From: Planctomycetaceae bacterium
Lineage (GTDB): Bacteria; Planctomycetota; Planctomycetia; Planctomycetales; Planctomycetaceae
DNA length: 64,000 bases
Direction of reading: 5' to 3'
Assembly (NCBI GenBank): GCA_041398785.1
Contig: JAWKUA010000002.1
Location: 310,001-374,000 of the forward strand
This document shows positions 36,709-46,267 of the stretch, piece by piece. The notes under the pieces are model-generated. The model had not been told where the DNA came from, ran no database searches, and saw nothing but the letters and a program-made list of their open reading frames with translations. The position numbers were made by a program, and so were the translations under genes. How positions within the stretch are numbered: position 1 is the stretch's first letter; each line of letters begins with the position of its first letter.

Positions 36709-38534
36709 TTGCTGCCACGCGCCGCGCAGGGCTGATCGGTGCCACGTCGCTGCTGATGATCGCGTTGTCCGGGAATGCCGCCGCACACCCGATTTCCATC
36801 ACACAGACCTCCGTGTACCTCACGCGCACGCACGCAACCGCGCGCATCGATGTGCTTCTGGAAGATCTGTTCCTGTTTCATCAACTGGCGCCCAACAGCG
36901 AAGACGTGCTGGAACGCGGTGTGATCGAACGCGGCATCGAACTGCACAGGCAATTCCTGCAGGACAGATTCGAAATCACAGACGCCCGAGGCACGCGATA
37001 CGTACCACAGTCTGTCAACGCAGTCGCTGCGGATGTGCCTCAGAACGGCGTGCCGCTTCCCGAGCTGATGGCTCACCAACTGACGTTTGAACTTCAGTTT
37101 ACGTTCGCAGCGGCACCAGACGTCCTGACTTTCACGCAGCGGTTCACCGATGAAGCTGCTGTCCTGCCGTCGGAGATGAAGCTGCGAGTCACTCAGGAAA
37201 ACGCCGGAGCACCGTTCGAACACACACTGCTGCCGCACAATCCCTGGTCGCTGCGCATCAACTGGGACAATCCACCGCTTTCACCCGAAGCTTCGAATCA
37301 GGAACGTGAAGACTGGGCGGCGCGCGAACGGCAGTCGCTGCTGGGAATCACCAGCTTCAGCGGCGTCTATTCGTTCCTGTACGTCGAAGACTTCGAAGTG
37401 CGCCACGAGATCCTGATCCCGGTGCTGACCCTGGCTGGCGAAGTTGCCATGCCGGACGACAGCAGCGCGATCCTTGACATCGACGAACAGACTTCGCTGC
37501 GCCAGAGCATTGCGCAGTACTTCGCTGCGGGGAATCCGCTTGGCATCGATGATCGTGAGTCTCGGCCCGCGGTTCAGCGGTGCGAGATCTTCGGACTGAA
37601 CCTGACCGACTTCGCGCAGCCGACGGAACCTGGCCCGATTCCGCTGGCGAACGCGCGAGCGGGCATCATCCTGATTTATCGCACCGCGTCGCCGCCGAAA
37701 CGTCTGCGGTTGACCTGGGACCGATTCCATGACGGCCTGCTTGGCGTTTCGACGGCCGTCATCGCCGGAGATCAAGTCAGTCGCCACAAGCTTGGGCGGC
37801 TCGGAAACCGCAACGTACTCAACTGGGAACGCCCGCCAGATGCCACCGACCCCGCGCCGCTGCAGCCGGTTGTCGTTCGGCCGATCGAAATTCCGGAAAC
37901 ACACATCCCCTGGCTCAGCGGTACGATCTCGGTGGTCTGTATTGGCGTCGGCCTCATCGCGATCGCTCGCCGCAGCATTCCAGTCGCGGCATTTGCGATT
38001 TGCCTGCTGGCAGGGTCGGTTCTGACATGGCCCGGTCCATTCTGTCTGATATCCGTGCCGTCCCCGAACCTTCAGAAACTGACCGACGACGAAGCCATTC
38101 GGATCTTCCGTCAGGTCCACCGGAACACGTATCGTTCGTTCAACCGTCGCGACGAAGAATCCGTCTACGATGCGCTTGCGTTAAGCGTTGACGGAAGGCT
38201 GCTGGAAACAATCTACATCGAAACTCGCCGCAGCCTGGCGATGGAAGAGCAGGGCGGACCGTCGGCTCGAATCGACGATGTCGAACTGGTCAGCGTCCGA
38301 CGAAACGGAGAAGGATCGCACAAACCGTCTGAGTTCGAAGTATCCTGCCGCTGGAATCTTGCCGGAACGATCGAACACTGGGGCCACATCCACCGTCGCA
38401 GAAACCAATTCGACGCCGACTTCGTTGTGACCTGCGCCGATGGTGCCTGGAAACTGACGGAAATAGAGCTTCGGAACGAACGGCACCTGGATACGAAGGT
38501 GACGATCCGAAGCGGAACACCTGCAGCCCGGTAA
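36705..38534 (+). CDS. Orphan secreted/membrane protein coupled to MBL hydrolase
   Basis: A 609-residue protein I do not recognise. It has a signal peptide (MIAATRRAGLIGATSLLMIAL), a beta-rich extracytoplasmic region to about residue 395 starting HPISITQTSVYLTRTHATARIDV (a pattern reminiscent of the N-terminal domain of HupE/UreJ-like proteins), two hydrophobic helices around residues 405-445 (ISVVCIGVGLIAIARRSIPVAAF, shown here in part: ISVVCIGVGLIAIA), and a C-terminal soluble domain with a repeated F-N-R/ELVSVRR pattern resembling a NTF2- or lumenal sensor-like fold. It overlaps the upstream MBL gene by four bases (ATGA), so the pair is likely produced together. Function unknown; a metal or envelope-stress role would be speculation. 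Confidence 0.75.
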   Translation: MIAATRRAGLIGATSLLMIALSGNAAAHPISITQTSVYLTRTHATARIDVLLEDLFLFHQLAPNSEDVLERGVIERGIELHRQFLQDRFEITDARGTRYVPQSVNAVAADVPQNGVPLPELMAHQLTFELQFTFAAAPDVLTFTQRFTDEAAVLPSEMKLRVTQENAGAPFEHTLLPHNPWSLRINWDNPPLSPEASNQEREDWAARERQSLLGITSFSGVYSFLYVEDFEVRHEILIPVLTLAGEVAMPDDSSAILDIDEQTSLRQSIAQYFAAGNPLGIDDRESRPAVQRCEIFGLNLTDFAQPTEPGPIPLANARAGIILIYRTASPPKRLRLTWDRFHDGLLGVSTAVIAGDQVSRHKLGRLGNRNVLNWERPPDATDPAPLQPVVVRPIEIPETHIPWLSGTISVVCIGVGLIAIARRSIPVAAFAICLLAGSVLTWPGPFCLISVPSPNLQKLTDDEAIRIFRQVHRNTYRSFNRRDEESVYDALALSVDGRLLETIYIETRRSLAMEEQGGPSARIDDVELVSVRRNGEGSHKPSEFEVSCRWNLAGTIEHWGHIHRRRNQFDADFVVTCADGAWKLTEIELRNERHLDTKVTIRSGTPAAR

Positions 38535-38684
38535 GGTGCCGAATTCTTACCAGGTGCTGCCTGACACCGCGACTGAGTTCGCCCCGCGCCGATGGCGGGC
38601 CTGCCATGGCAAGATGACTCCGGGGTTCTCCGCGGCCATGCCACGGCACCATGACCGGTCCGTCCGACCCGATCGCAGCGGTCA

Positions 38685-40094
38685 TCACGGATTTGACGGA
38701 GCCGGCTCTTCACGTTCGCGAATGCGTTCGGGGGTGTCCGGAACCTGTTCGATCAGTTGATTGACAGTTCCCGGTTGCTTCTTCAGCGTGAAGGCGTCGT
38801 AGAGTTCGCCGACAGCGGTTCGTGCTTCGAACCGCAACTGGTCGCCGGACACGTGGATGATCTGATAAAGCTGCGTGTTTTCAGCCTGGCGTTTCATGAA
38901 GGGATGACGCTGCAGCTTGTACATTTTCGGGCCACTGACCGAAACGACATACACCGTGCCGGTCTTTGGTTCACGCGTGTTGGTTCCCGTCGGGACGTTA
39001 CTTTCCGCGGTATCCTGTGGGACCAGCGGTGTTTCCAGGCCGGTACGTCCATAAGTGTGATCGTGGCCCTGCAGCACAAGATCGACGTGATACTTGTCGA
39101 AGACGGGCTTCCACAGGTTCCGCAGTTTTTCATTATCCCGGTCGGCTCCGGTGGAGTAGATCGGATGATGAAACGTGCAGACGACCCAGCGACACTCATT
39201 CTTCGCAAGCAGTTCGTCCAGCCATTGCGCCTGTTCCTGCTGCTGTTCGTTGCTGTTCAGCCCGACGACCCGCACTCCCTGATAAACCAGTGTGTAGCAG
39301 GTTTCTTCCAGACCGCGCGGTCCGTGCTGCGGCAGAGCAAATGTCGGACGCCAGTGATGGGACAGTCGCCGGGTATCATCAGCGGCTTTTGCCTGTTCGT
39401 GATTTCCCGGCACCGGGACGCTGGGGATCATGGCATTCAGCCAGGCTCCCGCACCAAACCATTCACCCCATTCCGCATCCGATTCAGCGCGATTGACGAG
39501 ATCTCCGGCATGTACAAAAAACGCGGCTTTCGGGGCATCGCTGTAGGCTTCCCGGATGACTCGCGACCACATGGACTTCAGATCGTTCTGGGCGTCTCCG
39601 AAATAGATGAATGAGAACGGCTCCGGCTGGTCACTGGCCGTTGTGAAGTGAAACCATTCACTGAAGTTGACTCCGTCGCCGACGCGATAGGCGTACTTTG
39701 TGCGGGGGTGCAGATCCCGGAATTCGACGGTGTGGTAGTGGGCGGTGCTGAGGTCCGTCAGCAGTGCCTGCGAAGAGGCGGTGATTGTCTCGGCGGTCAG
39801 CGGAAAACCCGGACCGGCGTCAGCAATGGCAATCTGTGCGACCGCGGACGTGACTTCGGTGGACGTTCGCCACGTGACGGCCTGAGTCGTTGCCGGATCG
39901 GACGTCCATGTCAGCACGATCCTGTCCGGCAGTACGGTCGGCCGATAGACCTGTCGCGCATCTGCCGCAGTTGGTCCGTGAGAATGCTCCACCGTGTCGT
40001 CATGGCCGAACACAGGTGCGACAGACGTACTCAGCAGCGCCGTCGCAATGATCGCAACGCTGCCGATAGCCTGCAGGCGTATGGTACGAATCAT
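38685..40094 (-). CDS. Purple acid phosphatase-like metallophosphoesterase
   Basis: The start at 40094 opens a signal peptide (MIRTIRLQAIGSVAIIATAL); an in-frame codon 24 bases upstream is not needed. The 469-residue product has a fibronectin-like N-terminal domain (DRIVLTWTSDPATTQAVTWR) followed by a dimetal phosphoesterase domain with all five blocks: IYFGDAQND, FVHAGDLVNRAE, VPGNHEQ, VCTFHHPIYS and VLQGHDHTYGRTG. This architecture is typical of bacterial purple acid phosphatases, releasing phosphate from organic esters outside the cytoplasm. It is convergent with the 609-residue membrane protein (gap about 150 bp, no obvious terminator). No Pho box was identified. Confidence 0.92.
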   Translation of the reverse strand: MIRTIRLQAIGSVAIIATALLSTSVAPVFGHDDTVEHSHGPTAADARQVYRPTVLPDRIVLTWTSDPATTQAVTWRTSTEVTSAVAQIAIADAGPGFPLTAETITASSQALLTDLSTAHYHTVEFRDLHPRTKYAYRVGDGVNFSEWFHFTTASDQPEPFSFIYFGDAQNDLKSMWSRVIREAYSDAPKAAFFVHAGDLVNRAESDAEWGEWFGAGAWLNAMIPSVPVPGNHEQAKAADDTRRLSHHWRPTFALPQHGPRGLEETCYTLVYQGVRVVGLNSNEQQQEQAQWLDELLAKNECRWVVCTFHHPIYSTGADRDNEKLRNLWKPVFDKYHVDLVLQGHDHTYGRTGLETPLVPQDTAESNVPTGTNTREPKTGTVYVVSVSGPKMYKLQRHPFMKRQAENTQLYQIIHVSGDQLRFEARTAVGELYDAFTLKKQPGTVNQLIEQVPDTPERIREREEPAPSNP

Positions 40095-40298
40095 GTTTCG
40101 TCCTTTAACACAGACCACTCGATCGGACCCCTGTGTGTTGCAAGGGCAAACAACTCTCTGTCGAGCAGTTTCGCTGTCGACACCTGCCTCACGAATCAGG
40201 AACGTCGGTCGGCAGCGAGCGAAACGTCAGGGGCAGGGCGATAACCGTATGGCACACCGCGGGCCGCGCCGAATTGAACCCGGAGCGCCGGCAGGAAT

Positions 40299-42229
40299 CT
40301 ATCCCACCAGTTCCTGAACGGCATCCAGAATGCCATCCGAATCAATGCCCTGGTATCCCATTTGTTGCCACAATCCGCCCGAACCTTCGCGGTTCGTGCC
40401 GATGTTGTTGTAGCGGCCCCGGAAGCCGCGCTTCAGCAGTTCGGTACCGAATCGCGACCCAAGGCCGGTGTTGACATTGAAGGACTCAGCCACCAGAACG
40501 GCCGGAGACTTCGCCAGTTTCGACATCATTTCTTCGTCGTACACATTCAGCGTGGCCTTGCAGATGAGTCCGACATCTGGGCCTTTTTCCTTCAGCCGGA
40601 TTACGGCGTCGAGAGCCCGGTACGTGGTCTCACCAAACGTCACGATGTAGCCGGCCGTGCCTTCGCGAATAACCTCGTCCTTGCCGGGGGCAAATTCGTA
40701 GTCGTTTCCAAAGATCCGCTGACCGCTTTCGTCCAGCAGGTCGGGTACTCCGGAACGCGTGGAAAAAATGAACCGCAGACCGGGGTCACGGAAGATCCGG
40801 TTCAGGCACGCTCGAAACTGGTGCTGATCAGCCGGGAAATACAGTCGCGTCGAATCTTTGCCGCCGTCGGGCAGACCGTTGGCCGCGAACATGTTGTTCA
40901 GACCGAAGTGACATGTGTTGTCCGCCATGTCGTCGCATCCCGCGTGGCTGAAATGCGCCAGCACGCTGGCCTGGTTCAGCCGAGCCATCGTGATTTCGGA
41001 AACGACCATTTCCAGAAACGCCGAAAATGTCGCGAACACACCCTGCCTGCCGGTTTCGTATCCGAAGCCCGCTGCCGCAGAAAAATTGCCGCGCTCCATG
41101 ATGCCGCCGCGCACAAAGACTTCCGGATGAGCGGAACGCACATGATTCAGGCCACAGCTTCCTTCCAGGTCGCTGTCGAAAACGCGAACGGTTTCGATCC
41201 GTTTCTGTTCGGGAATGGCGTCAAGGATTTCGTTCAGAATCCTGCCGAACAAATCACGGTTCTTGCCGATACTCTTCGGGTCCGATCCCTGATACGAAGG
41301 CCCGCCAGGTCCCTTGCTGACGGACTTCAGATATTCGACGGCGTCGGACTGACCGCGAGCAGTCAGGTAATCAACGGCCAGACTGGCCTTGATAACGTCA
41401 TGACCGTGAGCACTGCCTTCCAGACCCTGGATTCCGGGGCACATCCTGCGGCGGTTCATCAGGGCGATTGGACCGTCCGTCGTCACGGCTTCGCACATGC
41501 GAGCGTACAGAGAATCCAGGTCTTCGCCGTCACCGGAATTCACCTGCAGGCCGTGCCCTTCCAGCGTTTTCGACACGCAGAATCCCCGAAGATAATCCGA
41601 CGGATGCCCGGCGATGGTCACGTCATTGTCATCAATCAGCAGTTTGACGTTCAGCTTCTGAGCCACCGCCAGACGCGCGGCTTCTGCATCGTTGCCTTCC
41701 ATCTGAGAACCGTCAGACCCCAGCATGAACACGACTTTGTCGGGGTTGGCAATCGCGACGCCGTTGACGAACGGCCACATATGGCCCAGCCGCCCGCTGG
41801 AAAACTTCACACCCGGTGTGAACCCGCGTTCCGGATGTCCGGGCAGGTGTGAGAGGTACTCGCGATAGTGATAAAGCCGTTCGACATCCATCTCTCCATT
41901 AAGCACCGACATCAGATACTGCGTGGCCACTCGGTGACCGGCTTCATCAAAAAAGACCGGAAGAACGTTCGGACGTCCACCGTTCTTGGCATGTTCCATG
42001 AAGCCATGCAGAATCAGAACCTCCGGCACCGTGTCGTAGGGTCCGCCTGTGTGTCGCCCAGCCCCTTTGCGTCGGCGATTGCGGTGAAAAAGATGATCGC
42101 GTCTCGGCACAGTTGGATGTTGCCCCGCAATTGTTCACGCTGCACAGCGGTCAGCTTCGGCTGCGACGGATCGAGCGGTACGACCTTGTATTCATGCAGT
42201 GGAATGGGAAACTGTGTGGCGATGGACAT
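40299..42229 (-). CDS. Transketolase-like TPP enzyme, interrupted by a one-base frameshift
   Basis: The N-terminal frame starts at 42229 (MSIATQFPIPLHEYKVV, with GGAG upstream) and runs to IADAKGLG. The rest, from HTGGPYDTVPEVLILHGF to the stop at 40299, is in another frame. A single missing G near 42055 (reading ggcgacac for the expected ggcggacac) explains the break; restoring it gives exactly 644 codons. The repaired protein has the TPP motif LGSDGSQMEGNDAEAARLA with LIDDNDVTIAGHPSDYL, then pyrimidine-domain and C-terminal domains (GIMERGNFSAAAGFGYETGR; VLVAESFNVNTGLGSR). It resembles transketolase/PDH-E1-type enzymes that transfer two-carbon units. It is divergent from a ferredoxin gene 134 bp away. 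Whether the lesion is real or a sequencing error cannot be told from the sequence alone. Confidence 0.82.
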
Positions 42230-42363
42230 CGGCTGCTCCGGGATTGCTGGTTTTTTTGAGGCCGACAGTATGAAGCTCACGGCGCGAATTGCAACGCCGT
42301 CAGCGCAGCAGCCGATTTTCAGGAATATGCGTTTTTCACATCATGTGAACCCGGGATTCGTCA

Positions 42364-43392
42364 ATGTCCACTTCAAAAGTCACCGTCGTCATCTGCCAGG
42401 CTCAGGGACGAAATCCTGCGAAACGCCGGCTGGAAGAAGAAATCGCAACCGCGCTGATGATGCAGCCGGGAGTCGATGTGTCGCTGGTTCCGCACCTGTA
42501 TGACATGTCCGGCGACCATTCCGGCATGCTGTTTCTGAGATCCGTTCCAGGCAACCTGATCGTGCTGGGCTGGCTTTACGAACGAGCCCTGCGCTGGACG
42601 CTGGACCGCAGCGGAGTTCGGGGACACGAAGGACTGACGCTGCTGAAAGGCGAAGAGGACGACGATTCCGATGCTGAACCGACGCCGTCAAACGGCATCG
42701 GCAGCGTCGATATTCCGCAGCGAAAGCTGTACTGCATTGACCTGCGGGTCTCCGAGGATGCGGACGAATACGTGCGGGAAGTCCGGCGGATCGCCGATGA
42801 AAATTCCGTACAGACGGTGGATCTGATGAGCTGGATCGGGGGATCGCCGGAACAGAGTCTCCTTCAGCGCTATCTTCAGCCGGAACGAATCCTGGAGGCT
42901 CGCAGAGCTTCCGACAGCGGCCAGGCCACCGTCGCCGACAGAGAAACACTGCCCGAGGATACTCGTCGCCGATGGTACCCCGTCATTGACTACAGTCGCT
43001 GCACCAACTGCATGGAGTGCATCGATTTCTGCCTGTTCGGTGTGTATGGAGTCGACCAACTGGACCGCATTCTGGTTGAGGAGCAGGACAACTGCAAAAA
43101 GGGCTGCCCAGCGTGTAGCCGAGTCTGTCCGGAAAACGCCATCATCTTTCCGCACCACAAGACACCGGTCATTGCTGGTGCCGACGGGGAAGTCGGCGGC
43201 ATCAAGATTGACCTGTCAAAACTGTTCGGCGGGGACGATGGTTTGTCCGCGATCGAAATGGCGGTGAAAGAACGCGACACGGAACTCATTCTGGACGGTC
43301 GAAAGGCCGTCGGGGATTCCGTCGGGCTGCGAAAACGCGATCGCGATGAGATCGATGACCTGATGGACGAACTGGAAGCTCTGGAGATGTAA
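42364..43392 (+). CDS. Ferredoxin-like protein with two 4Fe-4S clusters and long N-terminal domain
   Basis: A 342-residue protein. The C-terminal third carries two cysteine sets: CTNCMECIDFC (CxxCxxCxxxC) and CKKGCPACSRVCP (CxxxCxxCxxxCP), enough for two 4Fe-4S clusters, starting near residue 217. The N-terminal ~210 residues are not a known ferredoxin part: VTVVICQAQGRNPAKRR, VSLVPHLYDMSGDHSGM, LIVLGWLYERALRWTLDRSGV, YCIDLRVSEDADEYVREV. They contain no cysteine-rich signature beyond isolated Cys. It resembles an electron carrier fused to a partner-binding domain. It is divergent from the transketolase-like TPP enzyme, so together they might form an oxidoreductase couple; that is inference. 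A bidirectional terminator follows. Confidence 0.82.
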   Translation: MSTSKVTVVICQAQGRNPAKRRLEEEIATALMMQPGVDVSLVPHLYDMSGDHSGMLFLRSVPGNLIVLGWLYERALRWTLDRSGVRGHEGLTLLKGEEDDDSDAEPTPSNGIGSVDIPQRKLYCIDLRVSEDADEYVREVRRIADENSVQTVDLMSWIGGSPEQSLLQRYLQPERILEARRASDSGQATVADRETLPEDTRRRWYPVIDYSRCTNCMECIDFCLFGVYGVDQLDRILVEEQDNCKKGCPACSRVCPENAIIFPHHKTPVIAGADGEVGGIKIDLSKLFGGDDGLSAIEMAVKERDTELILDGRKAVGDSVGLRKRDRDEIDDLMDELEALEM

Positions 43393-43400
43393 CGCGCATC

Positions 43401-43436
43401 AAAAAGCCCGCCACGCCGGAATGCGCGTCGGGCTTT
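43401..43436. terminator. Bidirectional intrinsic terminator between ferredoxin and L28 genes
   Basis: The 8-bp inverted repeat AAAGCCCG (43403-43410) / CGGGCTTT (43429-43436) flanks an 18-base partly pairable centre. On the minus strand the stem runs into TTTTT, and on the plus strand it ends in TTT. It lies 9 bases after the ferredoxin stop and about 55 bases past the L28 stop, so it suits both convergent transcripts. Confidence 0.75.
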
Positions 43437-43491
43437 CAGAATTTGCAGCGTCCGATGGCACCGCCAGTCACGCGAATGACGGCGGGCGCGT

Positions 43492-43791
43492 TCAATTGTC
43501 GCCGGGCAGCGCAAACGGATCGGTGACAATCGGCTTTTCAACCATGCCGGAACGAATCAGGCTGACCGGAACGTTGCGTCGGACGACCCGACCGTTTTCC
43601 ACGACGCGGATCCGCTGCAGGTTCTTCTTGAACTTCCGTCGAGTGATGCCTGTGGTCTTGCGTCCGTTTCCGCCCAGATACTTGGCCTTACCGCGTTCGC
43701 AGAGATTGTTGCCTCGACCGGGCTTCAAATCGCCGTAGAGTTCCAGCAGTTTTGCGCGCTTCAGGCGTTTGTTTTTCTTGAGGGTACTCAT
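43492..43791 (-). CDS. rpmB: 50S ribosomal protein L28 (bL28), divergent
   Basis: A 99-residue basic protein. The core TRRKFKKNLQRIRVVENGR followed by VVRRNVPVSLIRSG matches the L28 beta-strand region usually read as T(K/R)RRFxPNLQxVRV...V-x-x-LR(S/A)G. GRGNN in the N-terminal part corresponds to the conserved G-N-N. The first ~20 residues are a Lys-rich extension (MSTLKKNKRLKRAKLLELYG). The typical zinc-binding Cys of many L28 is not arranged as usual; the only Cys lies at NNLCERG. The size fits. The gene lies convergent to the ferredoxin and 153 bp upstream of the export permease end. Function: 50S subunit component. The main alternative is an unrelated basic protein. Confidence 0.72.
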   Translation of the reverse strand: MSTLKKNKRLKRAKLLELYGDLKPGRGNNLCERGKAKYLGGNGRKTTGITRRKFKKNLQRIRVVENGRVVRRNVPVSLIRSGMVEKPIVTDPFALPGDN

Positions 43792-43812
43792 GTCACTAAG
43801 TTCTTCTGCGTG

Positions 43813-43829
43813 GACGACTTAGCGTCGTC
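43813..43829 (-). other. Small hairpin in the L28 leader
   Basis: GACGAC (43813-43818) and GTCGTC (43824-43829) form a 6-bp stem with the loop TTAGC, 22 bases upstream of the L28 start on the minus strand. Its role is unknown; an autoregulatory leader or read-through stop for the permease transcript are both possible. Confidence 0.3.
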
Positions 43830-43944
43830 GTCGATAAATCTCAGGCCGTCGCCGCTGACAGTGCCATTCAGGCGGGGCGGAAGAATAGCCGGTTCGCGCC
43901 GGGAGTTCAATTCAGATGTCGACTCGCGGCGCGCCGGTGCCGGA

Positions 43945-45288
43945 TTATTCATGCCGCAGAGCTTCGATCGGGTCGAGCCGTGCCGCGGAACGAGCAGGGT
44001 ACATGCCAAAGATCACGCCGATTCCCACGGAGATGAAGAATGCCAGCGGCAGACTGGCGGGAACCGGCTCGGGATTCATATCCGCGAACATCTGCCCGAG
44101 TTCATTGCCGGCCTGACCGCCGTCAAAAATGAATCGGCTGACGATTGCCTGGATTCCCTTGAAGGCCATGGGCGTCGCCAGCCCCAGAAGAATTCCAATG
44201 ATCCCACCGGTGCCGGACAGCACAATTGTCTCGGTCAGAAACTGCACAGTGATATCATGCCGCTTGGCCCCCAGGGCTCGCCGGATACCGATTTCCCGAG
44301 TGCGTTCCGTGACGGTCGCCAGCATGATGTTCATGATGCCGATGCCGCCGACGATCAGACTGATTGCCGCGATCGACCCCAGCACCACGTTAAAGATGTC
44401 TCGAATCTGTTCGGCCTGTTTCAGCAGTTCCAGCGGAACGACGACGGAATAGTCGCGGTCGTCCTTGTGGTTTCGCTTCAGGCTTTCGCGGATCACGGCG
44501 GCCGTTTCGACAACTTTTTCCTGCGAAGCCACTCGCAGCGTGATCTGGCTCAACTCCCAATACTCGGAGCTGAACGATCCGGTCGTGCGGTCAATGTTCA
44601 GGTCCCCCATACGGACACGCATCGTGTCCAGCGGGATATAGATGTCATTCCGGTAATCCTGACCGGACATGCTGCCGCCGATGGCCGCACTGGCTTCGCG
44701 CGGCATTGTCACGCCCACGACAGTGTACAGCTTGTCGCCGACGCGAACGGACTGGCCAACGGGATCCTCGTACCTGAAAAGTTCCTGGGACGTCCCGGCC
44801 GCCAGCACAGCGACGTTTGCCTTGTCCTCGCAGTCCTTGTCGCTGATGAAACGTCCCTGCGCCATCTCCAGATGATTGATGTCCAGATAGTCGGCCGTGC
44901 AGCCCACAATGCGACAGTTCATTTCATGGGGACCGTGTCGCGACGACTTCGTCATTTCACGAATGGGGATCGCCTGGTCAATCGTCGGGATGGTGCCGGC
45001 CAGCAGGTCAAAGTCCCGGTGCAGCAGCCCATAACGCAGGACGAATCCGCCGCCGGCCGTATTGGTGCTGGTTTCTTTCGGAGGCTTCACACTGCGGACG
45101 ATGATGTTGGTCGCACCCAGCTTTAGAACCTGATCCTGAGCCTGCTGGCTGGCTCCCTTCCCGATGGCCAGCATGGCAATCACCGAGAACACACCGAAGA
45201 CAATGCCCAGCATCGTCAGCCCCGACCGCAGCTTGTGCAGCAGCAGGCTCTTCATCGCAAGCTGGATTGTACGAATCAGGTTCAGCAT
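43945..45288 (-). CDS. MacB-like ABC transporter permease
   Basis: A 447-residue permease of the FtsX/MacB type. An N-terminal helix (LRSGLTMLGIVFGVFSVIAML) is followed by a periplasmic MacB core domain (LGATNIIVRSVKPPKE through the DRDYSVVVPLELL region) and three C-terminal helices (IAAISLIVGGIGIMNIML; ILLGLATPMAFKGI; FFISVGIGVIFGMYPARSAA) with the classical VTERTREIGIRRALGAKR loop that contacts the ATPase. In MacAB-TolC systems the permease couples ATP hydrolysis to mechanotransmission, without drug transport through the membrane itself. It is the last gene of the TolC-adaptor-ATPase-permease operon. The substrate may be a peptide, lipoprotein or small molecule. Confidence 0.92.
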   Translation of the reverse strand: MLNLIRTIQLAMKSLLLHKLRSGLTMLGIVFGVFSVIAMLAIGKGASQQAQDQVLKLGATNIIVRSVKPPKETSTNTAGGGFVLRYGLLHRDFDLLAGTIPTIDQAIPIREMTKSSRHGPHEMNCRIVGCTADYLDINHLEMAQGRFISDKDCEDKANVAVLAAGTSQELFRYEDPVGQSVRVGDKLYTVVGVTMPREASAAIGGSMSGQDYRNDIYIPLDTMRVRMGDLNIDRTTGSFSSEYWELSQITLRVASQEKVVETAAVIRESLKRNHKDDRDYSVVVPLELLKQAEQIRDIFNVVLGSIAAISLIVGGIGIMNIMLATVTERTREIGIRRALGAKRHDITVQFLTETIVLSGTGGIIGILLGLATPMAFKGIQAIVSRFIFDGGQAGNELGQMFADMNPEPVPASLPLAFFISVGIGVIFGMYPARSAARLDPIEALRHE

Positions 45289-45468
45289 TGGTGTAGCAGA
45301 CTGGAAAGAGAACGCATTTCCGAAAACCCCGCCAGGATTCCGTCAGGATACCCGTGATTCCGTGGACTATGCCGAAGACGACAGAGGCGCCGCCGGGAGT
45401 CGCGCGACTTCAGTGTCTGGCTGTCCGTATCATTTCCAGCGGCGAAAGTATCCGCAAAGCTCAGCCCT

Positions 45469-46203
45469 CTAGCCCGGAAAGATCCCTTCTCCGGCGACGA
45501 CTCCGTCCCGCATGAAGATCCGTCGCTTGGCCAGTTCAGCGACCTGAGGTTCGTGAGTGACCATGATGATTGTTCTGCCTTCCGCATTAAGCTGAAGCAG
45601 AATCTCCATAATTTCCTTTTCAGTCGCGGAATCCAGATTTCCAGTGGGTTCGTCGGCCAGGATGATCTCCGGGTCGTTGACGAGCGCCCGGGCGATTGCC
45701 ACACGCTGCTGCTGGCCGCCGGACAACTGAAACGGCCGATGGTCCAGCCGATCACCGAGCCCCACCAGGCTCGCCAGTTCTTCAATTCTCTGCCGATCCT
45801 TCGCGGACAGCGCCGGGTATCCGGATCGATAGTGCAGCGGCACTTCGATGTTTTCCACAACCGTGTACTGAGCGATCAGGTTATAGGATTGAAAAATGAA
45901 CCCGATCATCTCGTTTCGGATGGAAGACAATTCGTCGTCCGTCATCGTCGACACTCCGCGTCCGCCGATGATGTACTCACCGTGAGTGGGACGGTCCAGC
46001 GCACCCAGAAGATTCAGCAGCGTGCTTTTGCCGCTTCCGGACGACCCCATGATGGCAACAAAGTCTCCCTTCGGAAACTTGATCGAAACGCCGTTCAGGG
46101 CCTTAACGACCACGGTGCCCAGGTCGTAATGCTTCTGGATGTTGACAACCTCAGCAGCCAGACCCGTGTCAACTTCGGATGAAGGCATCGTTTTTGCGAT
46201 CAT
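45469..46203 (-). CDS. MacB/LolD-type ABC transporter ATP-binding protein
   Basis: A 244-residue nucleotide-binding subunit with Walker A GSSGSGKST, Q-loop FQSYNLI, signature LSGGQQQR, Walker B IILADEPTGNLD, and the H-loop MVTHEPQ. The spacing and the GNLD extension are typical of the LolD/MacB subfamily. It is positioned directly upstream of the MacB-like permease (180 bp, minus strand) and downstream of the adaptor gene (64 bp). It powers the periplasm-spanning export complex. Export of a cell-surface product is a reasonable inference. Confidence 0.94.
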   Translation of the reverse strand: MIAKTMPSSEVDTGLAAEVVNIQKHYDLGTVVVKALNGVSIKFPKGDFVAIMGSSGSGKSTLLNLLGALDRPTHGEYIIGGRGVSTMTDDELSSIRNEMIGFIFQSYNLIAQYTVVENIEVPLHYRSGYPALSAKDRQRIEELASLVGLGDRLDHRPFQLSGGQQQRVAIARALVNDPEIILADEPTGNLDSATEKEIMEILLQLNAEGRTIIMVTHEPQVAELAKRRIFMRDGVVAGEGIFPG

Positions 46204-46267
46204 GGAACTGTTGACACTCTCGACGATTAGTGAATCACAGAAGAACCGACGATGATGCAGCGCAGGA

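Noticed and set aside
40362..41852. Long open frame antisense to the transketolase-like gene
   Set aside because: It has no family motif and mirrors a well-supported gene; a GC-rich antisense artefact.
43810..45126. 438-residue frame antisense to the permease
   Set aside because: Low-complexity His/Asp/Arg-rich translation and full overlap with the MacB-like gene.
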